From assembly GCF_013408665.1 (NCBI RefSeq), contig NZ_JACCCL010000001.1, positions 1,937,136 through 2,001,135 on the forward strand: a stretch of DNA of 64,000 nt, read 5' to 3'. The translations under genes and the position numbers were made by a program. Below the pieces are notes generated by a model, which had not been told where the DNA came from, did no database searches, and saw nothing but the letters and a program-made list of their open reading frames with translations. This document shows, piece by piece, positions 1 through 8,375 of this stretch; within the stretch, counting starts at the first letter, position 1; the number at the start of each line of letters is the position of its first letter. The stretch is from Sporosarcina sp. JAI121 (GTDB lineage: Bacteria; Bacillota; Bacilli; Bacillales_A; Planococcaceae).

Positions 1-70
1 GTGGTGCCGAAGCTAACCAAAATGGATTCGGTGATTTAATCCCCGCTAAGTCAATTCGTAAGTCTGCCAT
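1..70 (-). CDS. preA: Dihydropyrimidine dehydrogenase catalytic subunit PreA, first 23 codons only
   Basis: The gene starts with ATG at 70 and runs off the left edge of the window. The visible N-terminus reads MADLRIDLAGIKSPNPFWLA, the usual opening of the FMN/Fe-S subunit of bacterial NAD-dependent dihydropyrimidine dehydrogenase. A GGGGG-type ribosome binding site lies in the 12-bp gap after the preT stop, so both subunits are co-translated from one message. PreA with PreT reduces uracil or thymine to the 5,6-dihydropyrimidine in the cytoplasm. The domain content beyond residue 23 cannot be seen. Confidence 0.85.
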   Translation of the reverse strand, partial: MADLRIDLAGIKSPNPFWLASAP

Positions 71-82
71 GCTACATCCCCC

Positions 83-1426
83 CTATGCGATCTCGCTCGG
101 TTTTCTTAAACGCTCATGAATGACGTAAGCAGCATCTTTACCTTGCTGTGCAGCTGTTACCACCATTGCTTCCCCTTGGCCATTGCCGAACACGACATCT
201 CCACAGGCAAACACTTTGTCATTCGATGTTTGCATAGTCGTTTCATCAATGTCTACCACTCCGTTCGTATGCTGTAATCCAAACCCTTCGATGAGCGAGA
301 CAAATCGCGTTTGTCCAATTGCTTTAATGACCGCGTCGACCTCTATAACAAACTCAGATCCCTTGATTACTTCAGGTCGTTGCCTGCCGTCTGCACCCGC
401 CTTTCCTAGCTGCATCTTGACGCATTCAAGCCCCACTACTTTCCCTGCCTCATCACCGATAATTTGTTTCGGCGCTGTCAGCCACTTAAATCCAATGCCA
501 TCCTGCTTGGCAAATTCATATTCAAATTGGTAGGCAGTCATCTCTTTTTCTGTTCTTCTATATAGAATGTCCACTTGCTCCGCACCTAGGCGCACAGCAC
601 AGGTTGCACCATCGATGGCAGTGTTACCAGCACCGATAACCGCAACACGTTTACCTACTAAGTCTTCTGTCAGTGCACCCATTTTCGTGTGCTTTACAAA
701 CTCAATGGCATCATGAACGCCAGCTAGTTCCTCACCATTAATGCCAAGATTAGGGACGGCACCCATACCAACAGCTAAAATAACGCTGTCATATTGCGCT
801 AAAATTTCCTCAGCAGAAATATCCACGCCTACTGTTGTGTTTGTTTTAATGTCCACACCAAGCTTTACAACTTGCGCCACTTCCCAATCCACTACATCAT
901 TCGGTAATCGGAATGACACGATGCCGTAGCTGCCCAAGCCACCCGCCTTTGCTTCTGCTTCAAAAATTGTGACACTATAGCCAAAGCGACTAAGCTCACG
1001 CGCTGCCGATAAACCAGCTGGACCAGCGCCAATAATCGCTACCTTTTGTCCATTTGTTTGACCTTTTTTAAATAGCTCGACGTCTGATTCCATCGCCCAA
1101 TCTGTTGCATAACGTTGCAAGTGCCCGATTTTAATAGGCTTTGTCGAGGAATTCAACACACATGCCCCTTCACATAATTCCTCGGTCGGGCATACTCGAG
1201 CACAGCTTGCACCAATCGGATTGGCCTCCATAATCGTCATGGCCGAACCTTTCATATTACCGGAAGCAATTTTTTTAATGAAATTCGGAATTGGAATACT
1301 TGTCGGGCAAGCTGTAATGCAAGGTGCGTCATAGCAGTACAGACAGCGATTAGCCTCTTCTAATGCTTCATTTTTTGTCATCCTGCTAGTCATTTCCACA
1401 AAATTCCGTTGGAGTTGCGAAGTCAT
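83..1426 (-). CDS. preT: Dihydropyrimidine dehydrogenase subunit PreT (Fe-S flavoprotein)
   Basis: This 447-residue protein belongs to the glutamate-synthase beta/PreT group, which passes electrons from NAD(P)H to the pyrimidine-reducing partner PreA. Two cysteine clusters that can bind 4Fe-4S centres are visible (C28, C31, C36, C40 and C75, C79, C85, C89). A Rossmann FAD motif GAGPAG follows near residue 133, with a second nucleotide motif (GAGNTA) near residue 263. The gene lies between hydA and preA in the same direction with short gaps, consistent with one operon. Without PreA next door it could be read as a generic glutamate-synthase-like oxidoreductase; the neighbour settles the call. 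Confidence 0.88.
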   Translation of the reverse strand: MTSQLQRNFVEMTSRMTKNEALEEANRCLYCYDAPCITACPTSIPIPNFIKKIASGNMKGSAMTIMEANPIGASCARVCPTEELCEGACVLNSSTKPIKIGHLQRYATDWAMESDVELFKKGQTNGQKVAIIGAGPAGLSAARELSRFGYSVTIFEAEAKAGGLGSYGIVSFRLPNDVVDWEVAQVVKLGVDIKTNTTVGVDISAEEILAQYDSVILAVGMGAVPNLGINGEELAGVHDAIEFVKHTKMGALTEDLVGKRVAVIGAGNTAIDGATCAVRLGAEQVDILYRRTEKEMTAYQFEYEFAKQDGIGFKWLTAPKQIIGDEAGKVVGLECVKMQLGKAGADGRQRPEVIKGSEFVIEVDAVIKAIGQTRFVSLIEGFGLQHTNGVVDIDETTMQTSNDKVFACGDVVFGNGQGEAMVVTAAQQGKDAAYVIHERLRKPSEIA

Positions 1427-1455
1427 TGAAACATTCCCCCCTCATGAATTGATGT

Positions 1456-2859
1456 TTAGACGTTGATTGTTTGTGCAGTCGTCGGCTGTAGTGCACGCTT
1501 GATATATTGGCCACTGCCTAATTCTCCTACAAATTGTTTGTTTTTAATGACGTATTCACCACGCACAAGTACACTGATAGGCTCTCCAGTCACTTCCCAT
1601 CCCTCATACGGGTTGTAATCGACATTCATATGGTGGGTGTTCGCTGAAATTTCACGTTTTACCGTAGGATCAAAAATTACGATATCCGCGTCAGATCCCA
1701 TAGCAATCGTTCCTTTTTGTGGATATAAGCCGAAAATTTTTGCGGCACTTGTCGAAATCATAGCGACGAAATCATGGATGGAGATTCGCCCTTTCGCCAC
1801 ACCTTCAGAAAATAAAATGCTGAAACGATCTTCAATAAACGGTCCACCATTTGGAATTTTAGAAAAGTCATTTAACCCTAATTGCTTTTTCCCGTTAAAG
1901 CTAAATGAACATTGGTCCGAGCCAATTGTTTGCAGTTGCTTGGCTTTTAACGCATTCCACAAATGCTCTTGATGATATTTCGGGCGAAGTGGTGGTGACC
2001 AAACATATTTCGCCCCCTCGAAGCCTGGCTGTGCTAACGCTGATTGATCGAGCGTTAAATACGGTGGACATGTTTCCCCATACACGTCATAGCCCTTTTC
2101 ACGCGCTGCGATAATTTCATCTAGTGCCTCTTTACACGTTACATGTACAACATAAAGCTTGGCCCCTGCGATATGCGCTAGTTCAATGGCCCGTTTCGTC
2201 GCCTCACCCTCTAATTCTGCGGGACGCGTCAGTGCGTGATAAATTGGAGCCGTCTGACCAGCTTGTTTCGCCTCCTCTACTAATTCGTCGATGACTGAGC
2301 CATTTTCACAGTGCACCATGACAACAGCGCCCATGTCTTTTGCGATTTTAAATGCTTTGAACAGCGTACGGTCTGTCGCCTGGAATTCTTTCGCATAAGC
2401 CATGAACACCTTGATGGACGTAATCCCTTCCTGCTCTAGTAACAACGGTAACTCGGCCTCTGTTTCAGGCGTTAATTCACCAATCATTAAATGGAAACCG
2501 TAGTCAATGGCTGATTTACCTTTTGCTTTTACATGCCACTTTTTCACAGCCGTCGCAAGTTTTTCTTCACCAGCAGATAAGCAAAAATCTAAAATGGTCG
2601 TCGTCCCACCGAAGGCAGCCGCAATTGTACCCGACTTCCAATCATCGTCTGTCACCGTGTTGTTGAAAGGCATATCCAAATGCGTATGCGGATCAATTCC
2701 CCCAGGCATCACGATTTTACCCGTTGCATCTACAATTTCCGCTCCGTCAGCTAATATATTTTTGCCGATTTGCACGATTTTGCCGTTCTCTATTAAAATA
2801 TCTGCCTCATACATATCTGAAGCTGTCGCAATGAGTCCACCTGTAATCACTTTTTTCAC
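1456..2859 (-). CDS. hydA: Dihydropyrimidinase / D-hydantoinase
   Basis: This is a 467-residue cyclic amidohydrolase that opens the ring of dihydrouracil to N-carbamoyl-beta-alanine (or hydantoins to N-carbamoyl amino acids). The binuclear metal site is complete: H58 and H60 in DPHTH, the lysine that becomes carbamylated (K150 in SIKVFMAY), H183 in VHCENG, H239 in VHVTC, and D315 in GSDQCSF, the form typical of Bacillus D-hydantoinases. It is the second step after PreTA and is followed by a carbamoyl-amide hydrolase, so a role in pyrimidine degradation fits better than free hydantoin use. Start ATG at 2859 follows a GAGGG-type site. Confidence 0.9.
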   Translation of the reverse strand: MKKVITGGLIATASDMYEADILIENGKIVQIGKNILADGAEIVDATGKIVMPGGIDPHTHLDMPFNNTVTDDDWKSGTIAAAFGGTTTILDFCLSAGEEKLATAVKKWHVKAKGKSAIDYGFHLMIGELTPETEAELPLLLEQEGITSIKVFMAYAKEFQATDRTLFKAFKIAKDMGAVVMVHCENGSVIDELVEEAKQAGQTAPIYHALTRPAELEGEATKRAIELAHIAGAKLYVVHVTCKEALDEIIAAREKGYDVYGETCPPYLTLDQSALAQPGFEGAKYVWSPPLRPKYHQEHLWNALKAKQLQTIGSDQCSFSFNGKKQLGLNDFSKIPNGGPFIEDRFSILFSEGVAKGRISIHDFVAMISTSAAKIFGLYPQKGTIAMGSDADIVIFDPTVKREISANTHHMNVDYNPYEGWEVTGEPISVLVRGEYVIKNKQFVGELGSGQYIKRALQPTTAQTINV

Positions 2860-2922
2860 GCTACCCTCACCCTTCGATTAATGAATGTGAAATTTGTAAA
2901 TAGTTGTTAATATGCTGGCTCT

Positions 2923-4170
2923 TCATGAGTTTAGTGTGTTTTTTTCGACCATGCTGAACTTCGTTTGTAGTGTCAACACGGTTTCCAGTAACACGTCTGC
3001 CCCCTTTGCACAGTCTTCAAATGTCGTTTCTTCCTCCTCGCAATGACTTTTCCCCTTGATACTTGGAACAAAAATCATTGCCGACGGGATGTAGCTCGCG
3101 ATATACTGCGCATCGTGCCCCGCCCCGCTGAACATCCGATGGAAGGAATATCCAAGGTCATGACATGATTTTTCCACTTCATTGCAAATAGCTGCATCAA
3201 AAAATACCGTCTCCCGCTCCCATAGCTTGACCGGGCGAATGTGACAGCCGTTTTCCTCTGAAGCTAGGCCTGTCAATAGCTTCTCCACTTTGCGCATCAC
3301 CGCTGGATTTTGATGTCGCGAATCTATGGTAAACACTACTTCATTTGGAATGACTGTATGAATATTAGGTGCCACGTGCATACGCCCAAATGTGAACACA
3401 AGCTCTTCGTCGATTTTGCCCAGCTGCTCATGCAAAGACGAAATTATACGAGATGCCACAATCATCGGATCTTTACGCATCGACATCGGCGTTGTGCCAG
3501 CGTGATTTGATTCACCTGTCACGGTAATTTCATAGCACACCATGCCTAAAACGCCTTCGACCACACCAATTTCACGTTGCTTTGCGGCTAATACCGGTCC
3601 TTGTTCAATATGAAGCTCAATATAAGCAAGCGCTTCTGTTAAACGATTTCCTTGCTCCCCCTCATAGCCACTCGCCTGTAATGCTTCTTGAAATGTAATG
3701 CCATTTTTATCGAAAGACTGTAGCATTTTTTCTTTACTGAATTTCGAAGCAATAACACCAGAACTCATCATTGCCGGATCGAAGCGCGCACCTTCTTCAT
3801 TCGTAAAATTCACAAGCATTAATGGAATCTCGAGCTCAATATCGTTTTCCTTTATCGTACGTATCGCCTCTATTGCTGTTAAAATACCTAAGACACCATC
3901 AAACCTGCCACCTTTTTCAACCGAATCTAAATGTGAACCCATTACGATTGGTGGGCAATCTTTTTTTCCTGGTAGAATCGCATAGATATTTGCCATATCA
4001 TCTACTTGAATATCCATGCCTAACTCTTTGCATATTTCACAAAAATAGTCTCTCGCTAATATATCCTCCTTTGAAAGGGACAAACGGGTTACGCCCCCAT
4101 TGGAAGTTGCGCCAAATTGACTGAATTGTTCAATCAACCCCTGTAATCGACTACTATTACATTTATACAT
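2923..4170 (-). CDS. M20 N-carbamoyl-beta-alanine / N-carbamoyl-amino-acid amidohydrolase
   Basis: This 415-residue zinc peptidase-fold hydrolase belongs to the AmaB/HyuC/AllC/beta-ureidopropionase group. Expected metal ligands are present: H80 in GSHLDS, D91 in GGRFDG, E125-E126 in NEEGARF, H187 in HIEQGP, and a C-terminal GAGHDA histidine. I start it at the ATG at 4170, preceded by GAGAGGA. An open frame continues upstream to 4284, but that extension has no family similarity and would run into the pucR promoter region. The product of the hydA step would be cleaved here to beta-alanine, ammonia and CO2, completing the route. Allantoate amidohydrolase is an alternative from sequence alone. 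Confidence 0.85.
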   Translation of the reverse strand: MYKCNSSRLQGLIEQFSQFGATSNGGVTRLSLSKEDILARDYFCEICKELGMDIQVDDMANIYAILPGKKDCPPIVMGSHLDSVEKGGRFDGVLGILTAIEAIRTIKENDIELEIPLMLVNFTNEEGARFDPAMMSSGVIASKFSKEKMLQSFDKNGITFQEALQASGYEGEQGNRLTEALAYIELHIEQGPVLAAKQREIGVVEGVLGMVCYEITVTGESNHAGTTPMSMRKDPMIVASRIISSLHEQLGKIDEELVFTFGRMHVAPNIHTVIPNEVVFTIDSRHQNPAVMRKVEKLLTGLASEENGCHIRPVKLWERETVFFDAAICNEVEKSCHDLGYSFHRMFSGAGHDAQYIASYIPSAMIFVPSIKGKSHCEEEETTFEDCAKGADVLLETVLTLQTKFSMVEKNTLNS

Positions 4171-4323
4171 ATGCAAGTCCTCTCTTTCATAGTTATTAAA
4201 AAGTGGTTGTTTATGAAAATTATAAAACAGAAAATATTTGGAAGATATGGATATAAAACTAAAAAAATATGTGCAAGTGCACAATATTTATGGTACGTTT
4301 CATGTATAATTAGGAGGGCTGTT

Positions 4324-5493
4324 ATGGGAACGATTGGCAAAATCGTAGAGGGGGCTCTATTCCCGATGCTGACATTAGTAGCTGGACAAAGCGGTATGTA
4401 TCGAAGAGTTTCAGGTATTAACGTAGTAGAAAGCATTGATTTAATCATGTTTTGCCGACCAAATGAATTAGTTGTGACGACAGGCATTAATTTTCCACAC
4501 CAAAATACATCCTTAGAACAACTCGTTAAACGGGCGTACACTAAAAAAATAGCTGGTTTTATCGTGAATACGGGACCTTACATTCCTGACATTCCTGAAT
4601 CGGTCATTTCGTTTGCCAATGAGCATGAATTGCCCATTTTTCAAATGCCTTGGGACCGCCGTGTAGCCGATCTTTTAAAAACGACATTTCAATTTATCGC
4701 CACTCACGAGCAAGAACAATCCACTGGAGACCAAGTACTATACAACTTACTGTTTCACTACAAACAGCACGTCGATTCCACAAGGCACAAATTAACGCAA
4801 CTTGGATTTCCACAAGGCGCAGAATTGGCCATCATCACTTGTACAACGACAGATGCACGTAGCAGCATTGATCGTTACGAGGTCCTCATTCAATTCGCTT
4901 TCCAAAATAGATATAAACGCTTTTTAAGACTCAAGCATAAAAATCACCTCATCTTTCTTATCAACCGAACACAAATCACTACCTCCAATAGCCCTTTCTC
5001 AAAAACAGTTGAAGACATCTACGACAAAATCACCCAGAAAAACGGCAGCTTAAATGTCATCATCGGCAAAGGTAGTTTTTATGAAGACTACGAAAAAATC
5101 CATAAAAGCTACAAGGAATCACTCACTGTCATTCAATTAGCACAGCTGCACAACAACCGCTTCTTATACAAATATAAAGAAATTGGAGCCTATAAAATTA
5201 TTATGGGTGTACAAAATCGGACATTAATTGAATCCTTTAGTCAGGATATACTTGGACAACTTTATCGATATGATGATTTGCACAACACCGATTACGTGTC
5301 ATTTTTACGTATTTTCCTTGAAGAAAACGGCAGTGCGAATAAAATTAGTGAACGTCTATTTATTCATCGCAACACTGTCCTATATAAAATCAAAAAAGTA
5401 GAACTGCTATTAGATATGGACGTCACCAACCCTTTCACAAAAACAAATTTGTATATGGCCTTTTTAATAGAAGATGTGTTGACGCATCAATAA
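4324..5493 (+). CDS. PucR-family transcriptional regulator
   Basis: This 389-residue regulator carries an N-terminal PucR purine-catabolism-type domain (about residues 5-125) and a C-terminal PucR helix-turn-helix (IHRNTVLYKIKKVE, near residue 355). It is divergent from the catabolic operon, 153 bp from the carbamoylase start, the usual position for a local activator of the pathway. The ATG at 4324 has a strong AGGAGGG 6 bp upstream at 4312-4318. An upstream in-frame extension to 4171 is unlikely because it would span the intergenic promoter region. The ligand cannot be told from the sequence; a pyrimidine breakdown product is an inference from context. Confidence 0.82.
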   Translation: MGTIGKIVEGALFPMLTLVAGQSGMYRRVSGINVVESIDLIMFCRPNELVVTTGINFPHQNTSLEQLVKRAYTKKIAGFIVNTGPYIPDIPESVISFANEHELPIFQMPWDRRVADLLKTTFQFIATHEQEQSTGDQVLYNLLFHYKQHVDSTRHKLTQLGFPQGAELAIITCTTTDARSSIDRYEVLIQFAFQNRYKRFLRLKHKNHLIFLINRTQITTSNSPFSKTVEDIYDKITQKNGSLNVIIGKGSFYEDYEKIHKSYKESLTVIQLAQLHNNRFLYKYKEIGAYKIIMGVQNRTLIESFSQDILGQLYRYDDLHNTDYVSFLRIFLEENGSANKISERLFIHRNTVLYKIKKVELLLDMDVTNPFTKTNLYMAFLIEDVLTHQ

Positions 5494-5836
5494 GTATGCG
5501 TGATAGGAGGAAGGAAGGAAGGAAGGAAGGAGTTTTCACTCACTGTAGTAGATGTACTATCTAAATGTTATTAAGTAGCACGAAGCTTCTTGCTAGTGCA
5601 CAAGGGCAACTCAATGTCATCAAATGGGTGAATAATTCAGCCGGACAAGTATGACAAGATGCAACAACAGGCAAGCCCTGATTATGTGGAAAAACATGTT
5701 ACGCGCTGTGAGGTGAATATTTCCAACCAGTATTATGGGATGGTTTTTTCTTTTCCCCGTAGCGCGTCGTCATGAATACGATGCACTGATTATAGAGACA
5801 AATGGGACCAAAATTTAGGGCATGCTGTCTGTGCTC
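5494..5836. other. Intergenic stretch between pucR-like gene and sulP
   Basis: Apart from the GGAA tandem repeat just after the regulator stop, I see no gene with family resemblance here. A 38-codon frame exists at 5659-5775 on the plus strand, but it has no ribosome binding site and no recognisable motif. The stretch may be decayed coding sequence. Confidence 0.4.
5509..5530. repeat. GGAA tetranucleotide tandem repeat, 5.5 units
   Basis: Five and a half uninterrupted GGAA units follow the regulator stop codon at 5493 by 15 bp. A tract of this length can slip during replication. No coding frame with family support crosses it. Confidence 0.8.
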
Positions 5837-7246
5837 TTATGATAATCGTCTATACAATTGTTCACTTGAAGAATTTAACCCTTGAATCTGTACCTTTATA
5901 CCTTTTTGCTCAAGCTTCTGTATCACTTTAACTATTGCACCTACTGCAGATTCATCCCACAGCTGACTATTTTCAAAGTTAATGACGATTTCATTTTCTG
6001 AAACGTTATCGAATGACTGAATAAATTTTGTAGTTGAAGCAAAAAACAAAGGACCTTTTACCTTATATCCATCCAAATCATCTGTTACTGTCACACGAGA
6101 AATTTTCGCAACAAAGAATAGCGCACTTACTATAACACCACTGACAACACCAATCGCTAAATTATGTGTATATAAAATAATCGCAACTGTAATGAGCATA
6201 ACAAGTGATTCCGATTTAGGAGCTTGTTTCAGAAACTTAAACGAACCCCAATTAAATGTAGTAAAACTAACCATAATCATCACCCCGACAAGAACGGGCA
6301 TCGGAATTTTGATAACAACATCCCCTAATACGATAATTAAAAACATTAAAAACACACCCGCGGTCAATGTCGATAAGCTTCCTCGTCCACCTGATTTAAT
6401 ATTGATGATTGATTGACCAATCAAAGCACAACCTGCCATCCCACCGAAAAAACCGGTGATAAAGTTAGCGATCCCTTGTCCACGTGCTTCTTTATTTTTA
6501 TTACTCGACGTATCCGTCATATCATCCAACACTTGGGATGTAAGTAATGATTCCAATAAACCGACAATCGATAAAGCCAAAGAATAAGGTAATATAATTT
6601 TTAACGTTTCAAGGTTAAGTGGAATATCCGGTAGAAAAAAAACCGGTAATGAATTTGGCATCGTTCCAAGATTACCTATCGTCTGTAACTTCACTCCACT
6701 TATGAGCGCAATACTTGTCATCACGACAATCGCAATAAGAGGTGCAGGAATAGCCGTGAAAAATCGCGGAATCGCGTATACTAAAATTAATGTAACAATC
6801 GCAAATATATAGGTCATACTGTTTGACCCAAGTAAATAAGGCATTTGCGTAATAAAAATCATAATCCCTAGTGCATTCACAAATCCTAGCATGACAGAGT
6901 TAGGGATGAAGCGCATTAGATTCGCAACACCTAGTCCTCCGAGTATTAATTGAATAATTCCTGTCAAAATTGTGGCTGCAAGTACATATTGTAGGCCATG
7001 ATTCGCCATTAAGCTGACGAGCACTAAAGCCATCGCACCTGTCGCAGCTGAAATTAAACCAGGCCGACCACCTACAAACGAAATAATGACAGCAATTGTA
7101 AACGAAGCATATAACGCGACACGTGGGTCTACACCCACAATGAACGCAAAAGCCAATGCTTCAGGTATGAGTGCCAGTCCTACAACAATACCTGCTAAAA
7201 TATCGGCACGCACATTCCCAAACCATTGTTGTTTTAACGTATCCAT
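5837..7246 (-). CDS. SulP-family anion transporter with short STAS domain
   Basis: This 469-residue membrane protein has the SulP N-terminal signature (ADILAGIVVGLALIPEALAF, residues 14-33) and about ten hydrophobic segments. A C-terminal cytoplasmic STAS-like domain follows from about residue 385. SulP proteins move sulfate, bicarbonate or other anions across the cytoplasmic membrane; the substrate here is not decidable from sequence. The STAS part is short, ending at LYRRLS. The gene stands alone, divergent from the recombinase-like gene at 7366, and has no sulfur-assimilation neighbours. Bicarbonate transport is as likely as sulfate. Confidence 0.85.
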   Translation of the reverse strand: MDTLKQQWFGNVRADILAGIVVGLALIPEALAFAFIVGVDPRVALYASFTIAVIISFVGGRPGLISAATGAMALVLVSLMANHGLQYVLAATILTGIIQLILGGLGVANLMRFIPNSVMLGFVNALGIMIFITQMPYLLGSNSMTYIFAIVTLILVYAIPRFFTAIPAPLIAIVVMTSIALISGVKLQTIGNLGTMPNSLPVFFLPDIPLNLETLKIILPYSLALSIVGLLESLLTSQVLDDMTDTSSNKNKEARGQGIANFITGFFGGMAGCALIGQSIINIKSGGRGSLSTLTAGVFLMFLIIVLGDVVIKIPMPVLVGVMIMVSFTTFNWGSFKFLKQAPKSESLVMLITVAIILYTHNLAIGVVSGVIVSALFFVAKISRVTVTDDLDGYKVKGPLFFASTTKFIQSFDNVSENEIVINFENSQLWDESAVGAIVKVIQKLEQKGIKVQIQGLNSSSEQLYRRLS

Positions 7247-7365
7247 ACTGTTCCCCTCTCATGATGTCTAAACTTACAAAGAAGCTTATACCAATGTTAG
7301 AATGTTAATACCATATCATTTTCAGTCCCATAAGTGAATAGTTTTGGGAAGTTAGGAGCAAAATA

Positions 7366-7929
7366 ATGAAATACGGATATATCCGTCCGATTGTCTCGGA
7401 TCAACAATGCACCCATCAATTAAAAGAACTTTTTATTGATACATTATTTATAGAGACACATGGACTTGCCAGGAAAAGAACAGAGCTTGAACACTTATTA
7501 ATGACTGTCCAAAAAAATGACGAGCTGTTCATCCAAAATATTGTAGTATTAGCTGATTCCCAGCAGCAGCTTTTAGATATTTTACGACTAGCAGAACGAG
7601 ATCAAATCACCATTCACTTCGTCGATGAACAAATAACCAATCAAACGATACAAAAAGCTTCACTACTTCAAAGCGCTACTTTTTTTGCGAATTTACAATC
7701 CAAATTTCTTAGCCAATCTTCTACATTTACACTACAAGCTGCTAAGCAGCAGGGCAAATCAATTGGTCGTCCACGAAAATCAGATGACAATTTACAGCTG
7801 GCTTTTGAAATGTATGACAGTAAGATTTATACGCTATATGACATAAAAGAAGCGACTGGAATTAGTAAGTCTACTTTATACCGTTATTTGGATGATCGCT
7901 CTACATCGTTATACGATGAGAAAGAGTAG
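7366..7929 (+). CDS. Serine-recombinase-like DNA-binding protein without catalytic residues
   Basis: This 187-residue protein has the overall plan of a small resolvase/invertase: an N-terminal MKYGYIR start, and a C-terminal GRPRK linker leading to a helix-turn-helix (ISKSTLYRYL, near residue 165). In active enzymes the start reads like YARVSTxxQ with the nucleophilic serine; here the matching region is YIRPIVSDQQ, with no serine at that position. The arginine-rich DRLGRS motif is replaced by VVLADSQQ. The fold and DNA-binding end therefore remain while the chemistry seems lost. A regulatory or structural DNA-binding role is an inference. No invertible sites were seen beside it. Confidence 0.7.
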   Translation: MKYGYIRPIVSDQQCTHQLKELFIDTLFIETHGLARKRTELEHLLMTVQKNDELFIQNIVVLADSQQQLLDILRLAERDQITIHFVDEQITNQTIQKASLLQSATFFANLQSKFLSQSSTFTLQAAKQQGKSIGRPRKSDDNLQLAFEMYDSKIYTLYDIKEATGISKSTLYRYLDDRSTSLYDEKE

Positions 7930-8375
7930 AATTAAAGTGAAAATGCCTAGCAATAACAGTACTATTATAAAAGCATGCTAAAATAAAATAGGTGCGTACT
8001 TAAAATGTTGATTATCTATAGATATTGATAATTCCATGGACTCTGAAGCGATTTCCATCCATAAACTTTAAACAAAGAAATCTCCTCTCAAGCCTATTAA
8101 AAGACTTGAGAGGAGATTTTTTATTCCAATGGGGAATGTGAAAAACTACGTCATACACCCCATAGAGTCCAGCCGATTACCCTTGTATAACTCCTTGCTT
8201 TTCAAGCATGGACAACAGGCTTCGCACCAAGTCACTTATCTTTGTGGCCTTGCATATATACTTTTTCACTAATACCCTTATCTGAATTCATGCATTCTGC
8301 ATCCACACCGGATTGTAGATATTTTCCTTCTTGGGGACAGGCAGATATCGACAAACATGAACGCTTCTAGTTTTT
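7930..8375. other. Gene-poor stretch between recombinase-like gene and VWA gene
   Basis: Besides the terminator at 8078-8124, the only structured item is a minus-strand frame downstream of the VWA stop. It encodes about 40 residues with three cysteines (LSISACPQEGKY...) and ends at about 8237. It has a TTG start at best and no ribosome binding site, so I treat it as a possible remnant rather than a gene. Confidence 0.35.
8078..8124 (+). terminator. Intrinsic terminator
   Basis: A perfect 15-bp stem (left arm 8078-8092 containing TCTCCTCTCAAG, right arm 8105-8119) is followed by a T run on the plus strand. It lies 150 bp after the recombinase-like gene and would end its transcript. Confidence 0.85.

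Noticed and set aside
4171..4323. In-frame upstream extension of the PucR-like gene
   Set aside because: It would occupy the whole divergent promoter region, has no ribosome binding site, and the AGGAGGG at 4312 clearly serves the ATG at 4324.
5659..5775. 38-codon frame after the GGAA tract
   Set aside because: No ribosome binding site and no motif; the neighbouring frames are full of stops.
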